NCBI RefSeq assembly: GCF_037126465.1
Contig: NC_088201.1
Location: 1,121,001 to 1,185,000, forward strand
Length of the DNA stretch: 64,000 bases
From: Ornithodoros turicata
Lineage: Eukaryota; Arthropoda; Arachnida; Ixodida; Argasidae
Direction of reading: 5' to 3'
In this document: positions 1 to 11,539 of the stretch, piece after piece
Numbering within the stretch: position 1 is the stretch's first letter
Layout of the letters: each line of letters begins with the position of its first letter
Program-made: the position numbers and the translations under genes
Notes under the pieces: generated by a model
What the model was told of the DNA's origin: nothing
Database searches by the model: none
Seen by the model: only the letters and a program-made list of their open reading frames with translations

Positions 1-1254
1 AAGTATATTTGGCCGCTCACCTGCTCTGAAAGCCGTTAAATCTGGCGACAAAGTTGCTACAACTGGAACACTGGTCATCTCACGAGAGAGAACTAGAGCC
101 CCTGTGGAGACATACTCCACCCACCAGCAACCATGCGGCAACTGGAGAATGTCTGTTCGAACCCAACTGATGGTGTCTTTTCTTTAGCCGTTGTTTAGGA
201 CTATGGTATTCGCATGTTTGTGTGACTTAGGTTAAAAAAAAGAAAAATTCTCAGCTGCGTCTGCAGGACTTGAACCCGCAAACGAAATCTACCACGCCAT
301 TGGCAGTCACGTGGCAATGCTCCCCTCACTGATTGGCCGGCGCACGAGCAGCTCGAGTTGCTGGAGGTCACGGGTGTCAGCCGACTGCCAGCAACTCCAA
401 GATTGCTCATAGTTGCTGAAAAAAGTTGCCCGTGGGGGATGTTTAATACCTCTGTCAGACGGGCACATATATGGCCTTTAGGGTTACGGCCTTCAGCTCT
501 GGGAAGCTGACAGACGGTATCCGTGAAGGCATTTTGCTCATGATGTCCACATCGATAAACACATCTGCAAACGTTGAATGTAATGTAGTGAAGTGACATG
601 TTTTTCACACTGAGAGTGCACAAAAACACCGTCTGGTTGGTATTTCGACAATTTTGAAAATACAACAGCAAACTACATTTGCTTTTAAGTGATTTTGATC
701 TTTTTTTTTAGTGGCGTCCGACTTTTTGGATGCAGACGACACGGTGCGATGCCGCGTGCAGTGGTTCGAGGGTGTCACTACAAACTGAACACCCAAATAG
801 ACTAGATAGAAAGCGAAGCAAAGTGCAAAAATGCAACAGAAAAGCGCAAAAAAAAAAAGATGACAGAACATTACGTCACGTAAAAAAACATTTTATTTCT
901 AACTGAATTAAATGTGCGAAATCCTGCTTATGGCATTCTGTGACGAGGCTTGGGCAGTTTCGATGGAATGTCGTGAACTGTCTCGCGGTAACAGCGTTGC
1001 CCTTCTATCTCAGTTTTGTCGCAAAGTCCGTATTGTTGACCGCCTGGCAAGGAGTTAATGACAGTATGCACTTACGGCCGTAACCGTTAAAGCCGTAAGT
1101 GCGGCTGTCTGACAGGGGTATAAGGAGGTTGAGGAGGTAGCTTTCCTCATTATGACTGTCATAATTAGTATTACCGCAATTGTGTCAGTGTTGTTGGTAT
1201 TTCGACGAATCACACTTATGTATTTTGCGACCGTTTAATTTTGAAGCCTCGACA
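1..1254. other. Upstream region of NT5C3, repeat-bearing
   Basis: No convincing coding exon is visible. The stretch holds a tRNA-like SINE relic near 230-380 and a short inverted repeat around 1071-1098 (two copies of a CTTACGGC-type sequence facing each other). The segment just before 1255 should carry the NT5C3 5' untranslated region, but I cannot place a transcription start. Confidence 0.4.
230..380 (-). repeat. tRNA-derived SINE relic
   Basis: On the minus strand a B-box-like GGTTCAAGTCC (around 265-275) is preceded by a degenerate A-box region and followed by a T-rich run that could end Pol III transcription. The surrounding sequence cannot form a normal tRNA cloverleaf, so this is read as a tRNA-derived SINE and not a tRNA gene. 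Confidence 0.45.
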
Positions 1255-4200
1255 ATGCAGGTGCAAGAGCTCGGAAAAGCCAGCGTTCGAATGAAGGACC
1301 CCGATCACGTTGAAGAACTGGTCTGTAGGTTAATAAAGGGTGGAGCCAAGAAACTGCAGGTACACGGGAGACTGAGTAGTACCAGTGTTGAATCTCGTTT
1401 TTTCTTCTACCATCAGGTAATAACAGACTTTGATAACACAATCACGAGGTCTCACCTAAATGGCAAGAGGTGCTGCAGTACCCACTGTGTAGTGGAAGAT
1501 GCCAGCATTGTCCCTAAGGAGTTTCGTCTTGAGGTATGTCTGCTCCACACACTCGAGTGGGCATGCAAGGAAGCCGTGTATTGCATTGGATTGTATAGGG
1601 AACATTTATGGACAATTCCTTACTCCAAGAAATTCTATCTATAACAATATTTTCTTTCTTTCGTTTCTCTTGTAGTAACGTCCTGTAATAGCTGTCACTG
1701 ACAAGTGGTAGAAGGGTAGTGCCCTAGTCAAGCAGCTTCGTGCTGCTTTTTGCATTTAATGACTGAATAAATAAATGAAAATATCTGAGCCGAGCTTCCT
1801 AATGCCGTACGGAGCCAGTTAATTAAATGCCACAGATGAAGGTGTTCTTACGCTCCCATAAAACGCACAATCCGGTGACCAAGACATAAGGAACACACAA
1901 AGCCCCTACTGAATAGCACACTTTTGACACGCAGGCAAAGAAAATTCAAGAGACGTTCTACCCCATCGAGATCGACCCCCACATGTCGATGGAAGACAAG
2001 ATCCCTTACATGGTTGAATGGTGGGTCACTTCTGCGCAAGACAGTCGAGGAAGTTTGTTCGCACACCGCTCAGAAACGGCGTAAAATGTCAAACGTTCTC
2101 CTTGCTTTACCCCTGTCAATGGGACTATCCGTCGATTTGTATTGAGCCCGAATTCGCAAACATTTTAGTGCGCCACACTCTATCGAGATGGCAGCACACG
2201 TTCGAGACGCGCCAAACTTTAATTTATTAAAAATCAACGGCTCAGCCTTGTCCCCTAAGAAATACGTCATTGACTAGATCTTAAGATGATAGTTTAGAGC
2301 GCTCACATGTCCTGTGACTTCTGAAGAAGTGATTCCCCCTTAAGAATAACGAGTGAATCAATCAAATTTAATTGAGCTGTTGTCTGATGTATCAATGCTA
2401 CGTGAGACATCTTGATATTTAAGTCTGATACTCCATGGCAATAAGCAGGCTTTGAAAGCATGCCAGCTTTATCGTATTTCTCTCAGCTGCTTACCAGTGA
2501 AGCGTATTGTTCAGGTACAACAAGTCTCACAACATCCTCGTGAAGAGCAGAATCAACAAGGCAGACATCCCCAAGATGATCGAGGAGTCGACTTTGATGC
2601 TCAGGTGCGTCTTTTTTCCGCGTGGCGTTCTTCAGCAGGCCCCCTCTGGCGAACATTTCGCAATGTTGTGGGGAAAAAAAAGCATCGAAATTTGGTTATT
2701 TGTTGTACTTCAGGGATGGCTGTGAAGCATTTTTCGAGATGTTGCACGACCACGAGGTTCCAACATTGGTATTCTCGGCGGGGCTTGGCGATGTCTTGGA
2801 AGGGGCCCTTCTGCGCTCCCAGTGCATGTACCCCAATCTCAAGTTCTTATCCAACTACATGGAGTTCGATGACCAGGTGAGTTGATATCGCAATATACGG
2901 GGCGTTTCTACTAGGAAACCGCATCAGTTGGGGGACTAATTAATGGAGATACTTCGATAAAATTTTTATTATCTTTAGGGAGCACATGATGATAACGCCT
3001 GATCTGCATTTGATCCGCTCAAACTACTGATGAGGCACAAAAGTTGTCGCAGCGCGTGCACCTATGCCCTCACTTAACGTCACAAAAAGACGTCACACTG
3101 CGATTCAGGCAAACCCTTATCGTGGCATGTTTCACGATCTTTTTTTCTTCTTTTTTTGCTTTGAACGTCGGCACTACACATCGGCGCTTATCATACCAGT
3201 GAAGGGCAAGAGCAGGATGAAAGGAGTGATACGACGAGCGACTGCAAACGCAAGAAAAGAAAGCAAAGAAAAAAATTACGGACGACCACCGAAGGTGTTG
3301 CAGTTTCCAGCAGCAGCCGACGCTCGTGTTGTTTTTATTTTGTTTCTGATTCCTTACTGCCGTATTGGCCTCCACACCTGACGCAGTTGTTCGTTTAATT
3401 ATCGTGTCGCCTGTTCAGTAGGGACGTTTCGAAGGTTTGCGAGAGATTTAGCAGGTAGGAACGTCTTTACGATAAGAGTTCTGTGAGCAGGGTACGCCAA
3501 GCACCTGAGCATAATAATTGGAGAATGTTCGTTGACCTGTTTTGTGCCCCTTTAAAGGGGCCGTAAACAGGCCACCTAACATTTCTGAAATAATGATACC
3601 CCATGAAAGAACGCAGATCATAATACCCGAATGTACATTTCGTTCGGCTCTTGCCAGCTCATTGACCCCATATATCTGCTTTCAAAGATGAGTAACCAGC
3701 GAGCCTCTCTCCACCACGCATACGTCACATGGCTACGTAGCGTTTTGCCGTCCAATCGGGGGCCGAGCTGCGCACATGACGTTTCAAATTACCAGCCAAT
3801 AAACATACTTCGTTATCAGTTGTGAATCGGAGCGCTCAGTTTGTTTGTGTGAAACGACGTTTTGCGCTCCGTGGTTCCGAAATTCAACGTCATGACATCT
3901 TCAACATCTTCCGGCTGGCGCAAACGTCAACAGTTGGGCTGCTATCACATTACGCTATCACATGACGACATGATTCGAACCCGGGTTCCTCCCAGTCACG
4001 ACGTGACATGGCCAGCACGCTACTGTACCACGCGAGCTGGTGACGCGATGCCGCGTGACTCAAACCAAAGTACGGCAACCCAGTTGTCGGAACCATTCGA
4101 AGATGACGAAGATGTTCCATCACGCACCTACCTAAGATTCCGGAACTGTAGTCCCGGATATTCATTCGCGCTCGTTGTGTGCTGCGTGCTACTGCCCAGA

Positions 4201-5409
4201 AAACGTAGTGTGCGTATGATACGTAAATTAAACGCATTTCATTTTCAGTTTGAGGCTGTAACTGTTTAGATTTTGAATAGAAGAGGATTCATGTTAATCT
4301 AGTCCAATTCCGCATTTGAAATAAAATCATACGCTGAACACTCGATCGTAATTGGTGAGGAAAGCGCTACGTCAAAATGACGTAAAGTTAGAGCGCGGGG
4401 CGGAGCTAAAATGCGAAAGAGTGCAGTGAATATCTCATCCGTATGCAAGCGCCTTTTGTTTGCGAGCGTTAGTAATTGCAAGGAGTTTTCACTGCATAAG
4501 TTTCAATAATATAACACAAAGAAATGTGCACCTTCTCTACCTGTTTACGGCCCCTTTAATGAATACAAGAGAAGGTGCTCTTCGTGTCCATCTCTTATGG
4601 TTTCTGCTTCTGACTGCCAGCACGTGTGGTTTCAAGATTCGTCCTGGTTCCAGATAAGTAGGGGTTTTACGATTTTTCAAATTTGGGGGGCAAAAATCGG
4701 GCGCTACGATCTCTGTTTGATATGTTATCAGGGAATGTTCGGGTGAAACGAAAGGCATACGAAACAAGAATCTTTCTATTTCTGCTCGGAACTGGGCGAA
4801 TGACTGTCGTATTCAAACACTTGCTCGTCTTTGACTCCTGCAGGAGTCAAAACCTCTCCTAAAAGGAGAACAAATAAGTTGTCATAAATAGCCCTCTTTG
4901 CTGACGTTATGATTCACTGTTCCGACGGTTTACCGAGACGAGGATTTCGGCTAGATATCTGGTTTTACCCGAATTCTTGAAAATAGAGTTTAACCCTACA
5001 GGGGGGAAGCGTGAGTAAAAGTGTTGTGTTGGGAACTTTGTCCAATGTCAAGTGGATGTGCAGGGCAACGTAGTGGGTTTCAAGGGAGAGGTGATCCACA
5101 TGTTCAACAAGAACCGCAGCCACTTGCGCAACCAGCAACACTTTGACAGGTCCAGCGTTCTGTTGCTGGGAGACTCCCTCGGAGATCTGGACATGCTCGC
5201 GGGAGAAGAAAACCACGAGGCAGCTCTACGCATCGGCTTTCTCAATGCCAAGGTAAAGCCGCACGCTATCAAACACGGCCGCTAACTTTTCTCTCGGTTT
5301 TCAGATCGAAGAACGCCTGCCGCAGTACATGAACAGTTTTGATATCGTCCTCGTAGACGACCAGACGATGGATGTCGTCAACGGCATCTTACGAAAGATA
5401 CTTTACTAG
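1255..5409 (+). CDS. NT5C3: Cytosolic pyrimidine 5'-nucleotidase III (P5N-1 family)
   Basis: This enzyme removes phosphate from pyrimidine nucleoside monophosphates in the cytosol and belongs to the HAD superfamily. Seven exons join in frame: 1255-1359, 1417-1533, 1935-2020, 2515-2604, 2714-2876, 5064-5252 and 5305-5409, giving 284 residues, close to the vertebrate length. HAD motif I is DFDNT (residues 39-43, nucleophile D39). Motif II is in FSAGLGD (153-159). The Mg-binding motif is GDSLGD (223-228). The N-terminus MQVQELGKASVRMKDP aligns with NT5C3A/B, which supports the ATG at 1255; an untranslated first exon may lie upstream. All introns are GT-AG. Intron 3 begins at the edge of a foldback transposon and intron 5 carries a 1 kb TTAA-flanked element. 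NT5C3A versus NT5C3B cannot be separated, as the vertebrate duplication is probably later. Confidence 0.93.
2019..2339. repeat. TTAA-type foldback element in NT5C3 intron 3
   Basis: This copy is closely related to the element at 5683-6092. They share a long internal block (around 2120-2275 against 5825-5985) and the same inverted ends (GTGRRTCACTTCT at left, its complement before CCCCCT at right). The right end runs into TTAA at 2340-2343. The left end has no clear TTAA and starts on the splice donor of NT5C3 exon 3. Confidence 0.65.
3556..4555. mobile_element. TTAA-flanked nonautonomous DNA element (1 kb)
   Basis: The terminal inverted repeat AGGGGCCGTAAACAGG at the left is mirrored at the right. 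Both ends are bordered by TTAA (3552-3555 and 4556-4559), the target duplication typical of piggyBac-type transposons. There is no transposase frame inside. It contains a segment around 3970-4005 with a tRNA-B-box-like GATTCGAACC. It lies in NT5C3 intron 5. Confidence 0.75.
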
Positions 5410-5682
5410 GCACCAAAAAAGATTACGTATTTTATTAATATACTCTAGTATATTTATTGCCGAGTCACCCGTCTCAATTTTTCCTAGGAGAAGGTAGCAC
5501 TTTGAATTTTGTGTCTTGAGACGTTCTGTACACCGAGAAAAAAGGTACAAAGCAAAGGCAATATGAACCTGCATAGCACAAACGTTGGAGGACTCCTTTG
5601 TTGTCTGGCCACTTTGCCGCACCTGCTCTTCGGGGGGCAGATAAAAACGGCTACAGCTTGTCCTCCTCTCCAAACGGCTTAA

Positions 5683-6092
5683 GGGTGAATCACTTCTTCG
5701 TAAGACAATAGAGAAAGTTTGCTCGCACAGCGCTCAGAAACTGCGTAACATATCGTCAAAACAGAAGTACTGGCGTGTTCTCCTTGTATTACTCTCATCA
5801 ATGCCACATTTTGTAGATTTCCAGGACTACCCGTCGATTTGTATTGAGCCCGAATTTGCAAACATTTTAGTGCACGACACTCTATCGAGATGGCAGCACA
5901 TGTCCGAGTCGCGCCAAACTCTAATTTATTAAAAAATCAACGACTCAACCTTGTCCTCTAAAAAATATGTCATTGACTAGAGAAAAGCTAAAAGAACGCA
6001 CACAGTACCAATGTTACGATGATCGTTTAGAGCGTTGTCGTGTCCTGCGCAAACAAAAATCGCCCATAGATTTCTGAAGAAGTTTTTCCGCC
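5683..6092. mobile_element. TTAA-flanked foldback element (410 bp)
   Basis: The ends GGGTGAATCACTTCTTC (left) and its near complement (right) are bounded by TTAA at 5679-5682 and 6093-6096. There is no coding capacity. A second copy of the family occupies NT5C3 intron 3 (2019-2339). Confidence 0.75.
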
Positions 6093-6633
6093 TTAAAAGA
6101 GCAATGTGCCCCGTCTGTCTACATGCTTGAGCTGTGCTGCTAGCACACATCCTCTCATTCTACCGTTTTCACGAGGACAAGTATTTTTCGAAGGTGTACG
6201 GTGCTCCTTTAGAGGAGCAATGAGGCGCTACCCGTCCGTCCCTGTGCAGTGTATTACAGCTGCACAATCTGAGAAAGCAGCCATGAAATGGTCTTTTTTT
6301 TTTCTTGCTTCCAAGCTCGTTTACATTACATCTTTGGGCGGTGCCCCGGGATCATATTACGTCATGTAGTCTGCTTGTGACGATGCCGTGTACTCTTTTT
6401 AAATATTTTTTTTAAAGGTGCGCTGAACTGTTGTAGGTGTGCAGCAACTTTTTGCTTCCATAAATAAACTTAATTTAATCCAACAGAGGCCTCTTTTTAT
6501 TCTTTGCAGAACACGCGACAGTATTTTGGGGAGTGTCCAGGTTCGTATGACCACATCAGTACTCACAAAGTATAATTTACTGACTTTCAAAATTGTGGTG
6601 CGAATGGGAAGCAGACAAGCTGATGATCATGAT

Positions 6634-6890
6634 AGCAATTGATGTTCTGAGGCTGGAACCCATAAAAAGGACAAATACATACAAAGCCTCAAGTGCCTCG
6701 GAAATTAATGCTCACTGAAAAGGTTAGCCAGCACATCCTATGGTAATCCAGAAGATGTGGGTTAGAGTCCTACAGTTGGCTAACCTTTTCAGTGACCATT
6801 AATTTGTTAGGCACTTGAGGCTTTGTATGTATTTGTCCTTTCTATGTTGTTCCAGACTCAGAACATCAATTGCCATCATGTTCAACTATG
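6634..6890. repeat. Foldback made of two facing SINE ends (Ruka-like)
   Basis: The left arm (about 6634-6722) and right arm (about 6775-6890) are inverted copies sharing words such as GTTCTGAGGCTGGAAC and CAAATACATACAAAGCCTCA. The loop carries a tRNA-like half ending in GTGGGTTAGAGTCC, a mutated B box. The same arm sequence starts the SINE copies near 29478, 40212, 45278 and 45548, which marks it as a family end. Confidence 0.65.
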
Positions 6891-6994
6891 GCACTTGCAT
6901 CGATCCCGTCGTGTGGGATGAGCGGGTGTGTGGTTGGTTTGCCCCTTGAGATGACACACCCTTGGAAGTCGCTGGAGTGTTTGCTTAGCTCAAT

Positions 6995-7055
6995 TGGGGA
7001 CCGGCGACCCAGATGATGTGGGTTTGAGCCCTACAGCTGGCTAACCTTCCCAGAC
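6995..7055 (+). repeat. SINE tRNA-like fragment
   Basis: A fragment with B-box-like GGTTTGAGCCC followed by TACAGCTGGCTAACCTT, the same 3' sequence as the other Ruka-like SINE copies in the window. Confidence 0.5.
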
Positions 7056-8225
7056 TTCCATAAACTGGGGGCTTCCTTAGTTGCACTCAGCAGCCAGCCC
7101 CCCCCAAATCCACCCCTGCCAGTACACGCTACTTTTACCGACTATAGTACCCATGTGTCTTCCCTCTTCCATCGTGACCAACGCTTTGCATCAACATGGC
7201 GTCGACAACTGGTTGACGATTGGACAATAGAGCGCGGCGAGGGAGGTCGCATGCCACGATTCAAGTTAGGTTCCTCCTAATCACGACCCGTTCCAGCGCC
7301 GGCTTTTTTGTTTCACATGTTTGCCGCAGGAGCATTTGTAGCGCTAGCGACATTCCCTACTTCAGTGGGGTGGTTGTTTTTATGCGGTAGCTTTCCAACG
7401 GATTCCTTTACATGCGCGTCAGCTATTTCTTCCTTTTTTTCGACAAACATGTCGTAATCTTTACGCACCAAGCTGTCACGAAGAGCCTCAGATCACATGC
7501 GCATGACGTATTCCGTAGTGCCCTTTTTGCGAGGCAAGATGCCTCCTCGTGCAAAAAGTGTGCTGTCATCAGAGATATTTCACTAAAAGCTTACAGTCTA
7601 ACTGCGGCGATTTTTTATGTTACCCCTTAAAACCTTGTCAACATTATATTAACGTTTTGAGCAAGTAGAAAAGATTTGCAACAACAATTCACTTTGGCGA
7701 CAACGAGTCAGACCCACTTATACAGTGATGGCACCAACTTTAAATTCATTTTAAACTTAAATAACGGCTTCTAGAAGCGTATCGCAATAGGAAGAGCAAC
7801 AGGAACTGCTGTTAGCCTATGATCCGCTTTCACCAAAAGGACTAATATCCATGGTTGCGTGATCTGATGAATATTCCAGTGACAATAACTTCCCGGACCA
7901 TAGTCAATCACTCAAGGACTGAAACTGAAGCGAATATTGCTTCGGTTACGGTTCAGTGTCAACTCAAAGCGGTTTCAGTGACAGTTACGAGGTTACGTAG
8001 GTTACGTTCGGTACAGTTACGAGGTACGTTTTAATGCTTGCGGTTACCGCTAACCAAGTAGTTGAACCTGTACTTTTCAGTTTTCTCTAGGATGTATCTG
8101 CAGGCTGCGTGGATGTCGCGAAATGAGCTACAGGAGCAAACGGGTAAAAATGAACATATAAGTCGCAGCAAATCTTATTCGAGAAGCTTAGCTGCCTCTT
8201 TGCATGGCTAACCTTGCCTTTTATA

Positions 8226-8254
8226 TATTATAGTATATATATATATATATATAT
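8226..8254. repeat. (TA)n microsatellite
   Basis: A run of alternating TA of about 28 bp, with minor interruptions at its left edge. Confidence 0.85.
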
Positions 8255-10749
8255 TATGAGTTGAGGCAGGGGAACAGTTTACTTTAACAATTTACTTAAA
8301 GAGTGCATATGGCTCGTGCTTAATACCTCGAGGCCGAGACACTAACTGATTCTCTCCTCGGCCGTCCGGAAACCTGAGAGCTCGCTAAGAGCGACTAGAG
8401 GTGTTCAAAATACCGGATGCCTGTCGGCTCGCGTTATCTGATCCTTGCGTGCCGATTCTGTGTGAGCTATTTGGCTGAGTCCGTCGGGTTGTACAATCTC
8501 ACATCATATATATAAAAACAACCCCCTCCCACATTAGCAGGACTACACTGCAAGTGTATATTAGTAAAAACGTCTTGAACTGTTTCCCCTTTACTTTGAG
8601 GAGAAGTGTAGCCATTATATGACCAAGAGATCTACATAGTTCATCAGAAGCACGTTCAACACCACTAATCAGAGTTGTAAAGTAATACAGATATCGCATC
8701 CAAAGTTGATCGCGTTCACGCTTGAACAGTTTCTTATGATCCGGTAACTGAAGTCACACGATTCGGTTCAGGATACGGTTTCAGTTAACAGCGAACGGTG
8801 AATTGCAGATATGGACCTGGAAGAAATTTGGGTTCCAAGCGCTTCCATCCCTGTTTCAATCCATGTGCGCACTTCCACGTGACAGAGCATGATTGGCTCC
8901 GCTACTGGATTGCCAGTGAACTGATTGGGTCTTTACAGTGATACCTGTGTGGGGGTGATAGGGAACTGCACCGACATATCTGAAAGCTTGTGACGAAAAC
9001 AAAGGAAAAAAATCCAGATAGAGCAGCCGGCTCAGAGTTTCCAACCCGGGTACCTCCCAGGTTGGACCAGGTATGGTGGAACTTGTTTTGCAAGGACGGA
9101 GTGGTATCAAATCAAGTACATTTTGCTGTGTGCCAGTACGAGATGCGCTCGTGTCACGCACTCAATATGCTGTACCATTGCACGAGAAAAAATGAACAGC
9201 ATCTCTGTGAAGTATGCCCCAAAGCGAGCACAGCAGTCAATATTGTACATTACAAATCAATATAAACACCGAAAAGATGTACGAGTCAATACGAACACTC
9301 TGTTGTCCCAATGCAGCTTCCCGCTGTTTTAGGGAACGTGGGCAGTGCGCCAAGCGGAGGAAAGGGCAAGGAGGCTCAGCGGAGGGATTTGGAAAAGTGG
9401 CTCTCTTATTAAGTAGGTCGTGCTCCTAATGGCCAAACTCTCTATAATAAACGGCTCTGTGCGGCGCTCGGGCGATGATGACGATTTGAGTTTTATTGGC
9501 GCAGCGGTAACTACGACCATAATGCGCCAATACAGTGATTGAAACCATCAATGATGTAAGAAAATATGATTCAGTGGTTGATTAAAAGGGATGCAAGGAT
9601 TCGGTTAAAACTAACGCCTAAAATAAAGCTGTAAAGCTACGATACATAAAAAAGAACATGTTAAAAGCAATGGATGGAGAGGTAAATAGTACTTGTAAAA
9701 CTCAGGAAAAAGACTGAGTTTCGTACAATGGACATGCGATGAGGATGTGGAGCTGTGCACGCCACACCGTCCTCCCTACAGAGGTGGTAACCGTGTGTCA
9801 AATGGGTGTGCCCGATCCCAAGTCTTGCAGAAATTGTCAAAGACACACGATTTTCCTATAGTGGGTTGACTAGATGGAGTTTATTCTCACGTTGTGTATG
9901 GCTATTTATGCTTCTCAGAAGTGGTGGACTGATGTCGCGAGAGGGTACATCAAAGTGGCTCATCTCAGATAAAGGGCAGCATTCCCGCACCGCGTTTAAA
10001 GATGGCCAAGTCAAGTGGAGCGGGTGTGGGCCGGCGAACACGTCAATTTTGTAGTCTGTTTCTCTTACGGTCAAAATGTGCACTTCTGAGTAACTGAACT
10101 TAGCATACCCGACGGAGTTTGCTGATTGCCCCAGAACTCCGATGCAACGCTTAAGCTGGATTCACAGACCACGACATGCAAGTCCCAGCACGTTTCCAGC
10201 CACTTTTCATCCTGCCAATCGGAGCGCTTACAGAGGGGTTTGTTTGACACCTCCTCGCACAACAGCTATACCACGTGGGGAACTTTTCTCCTTTTGTGTT
10301 TGGTGGCAAATTTATTCTCACGAAAAGTTGTTTCGTGTCAATGACTACCTGGGAATGTACCACAGAACCAACAAAAATCAATGAGATTTTGAATGTGACC
10401 ATGTGCGTGTTTGTCACCAGCAGGTAAACAGGTCTCTCGCTTCTTCTGCATCTGAATTAGGGACTTTAGTCTCAAGTGACTGTAGACTCAAGTCACATCG
10501 TTGAGCCTGGATTTGATAGCTTTCTTCATCTCATCGTTATCCTAGGGCTGTGCTGACGTATTAAATGTAGCTGCTACATTGTATCATGTCTGTCACTTCG
10601 ACGATTGATGATGCCAGCAGAAATGGAAATTTCAACGGAGAGCACAAGCAGTGCACGTACAATCTTGACATAGCAACATGAACGGAACGCATTTGCACGT
10701 TGGCGGAAAATGAGTGTGTGGCCACCTCCTCTTGGCCACGCCAAGTTTT

Positions 10750-11260
10750 GTGGTATTAGTAGAAAGTCATAAAACACCGCATGACATGATCTGAAGCAGT
10801 TGAGTTGCATCAAGTTAGGTCATGGTGGACACCATGTCATAATGATCGTCAGTAGTCATAAAACATGACACTGTTTGCAGCAGTAGTTCCATAAAATCGA
10901 CTCTTAACACACCATGAAAATAGTCACGGAATGTATCCATCGGCTGTCATGAAACACCGCATGACACAGTTTAAAGGAGCGGTACTCCCGAAAATCAACT
11001 CGTAGCACATGTGATGAAAATAGTCATGGAATGTCAGTGACTGTCGGTAGTCGTCAAGGATATAAAAGTCTGAAGCAGTAGTAGTCTTATAAAATCGATT
11101 CACTGTACATACAATGAAAATAGCCACGGAATGTCAATGACCGTCGGTAGTCACAAAACACTGCAGTAGTAGTCCCATAAAATCAATTCATGGAACTTAT
11201 TAAAATAGTCATGAAATGTCAATGACTAAAAGCCAGCATAAAACACTGTACGACAATGCA
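10750..11260. repeat. Degenerate minisatellite, roughly 100 bp period
   Basis: About five diverged units recur, each with the ordered words GAAAATAGTCAYGGAATGTC, GTCGGTAGTCATAAAACAC, GACACAGTTTGAAGCAG and AGTCCCATAAAATCRATTC. Spacing between GGAATGT occurrences (10929, 11030, 11131, 11214) is about 85-100 bp. It lies just downstream of the NOP56 3' end. Confidence 0.7.
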
Positions 11261-11524
11261 AAACCCAGGGGTCGTTGGGTCAGTAGTCAAACTCTCGATA
11301 CATTGGCGTAAACATGAGTGTCTCAGTCTCGACAATTTCCACAATGGAATACACATGGAATGCATTTACGTGTGTTGGATGGATTAAATTGAGGAGCACT
11401 TGGATTAACTCGAGTGAACGATGAATTAAAATTAGTGGGAAAACCTACAGGTCTGCCCCAAAAGAAAATCGACCGAAACCATCCAAGCAGAACCAATGAG
11501 CTACTTCACATTTGGTGAGGTGCA

Positions 11525-11530
11525 TTTATT
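11525..11530 (-). terminator. NOP56 polyadenylation signal
   Basis: The plus strand reads TTTATT, which is AATAAA on the gene strand, only about 10 nt past the stop codon. The implied 3' untranslated region is very short. Confidence 0.55.
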
Positions 11531-11539
11531 TGCGCACAG

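Larger units (their letters stand above)
5410..11539. other. Intergenic region between NT5C3 and NOP56
   Basis: NT5C3 and NOP56 converge here. I see no exon with a recognisable protein. Contents listed separately: a TTAA foldback (5683-6092), a SINE foldback (6634-6890), a SINE fragment (6995-7055), a (TA)n tract (8226-8254) and a minisatellite (10750-11260). The stretches 7300-8200, 8260-10740 and 11261-11500 hold only short spurious frames. The portion 7900-8040 repeats GGTTACG-like words. Confidence 0.4.

Noticed and set aside
3064..3381. Overlapping ORFs on both strands
   Set aside because: They lie in NT5C3 intron 5, have no domain signature and contain T-rich tracts.
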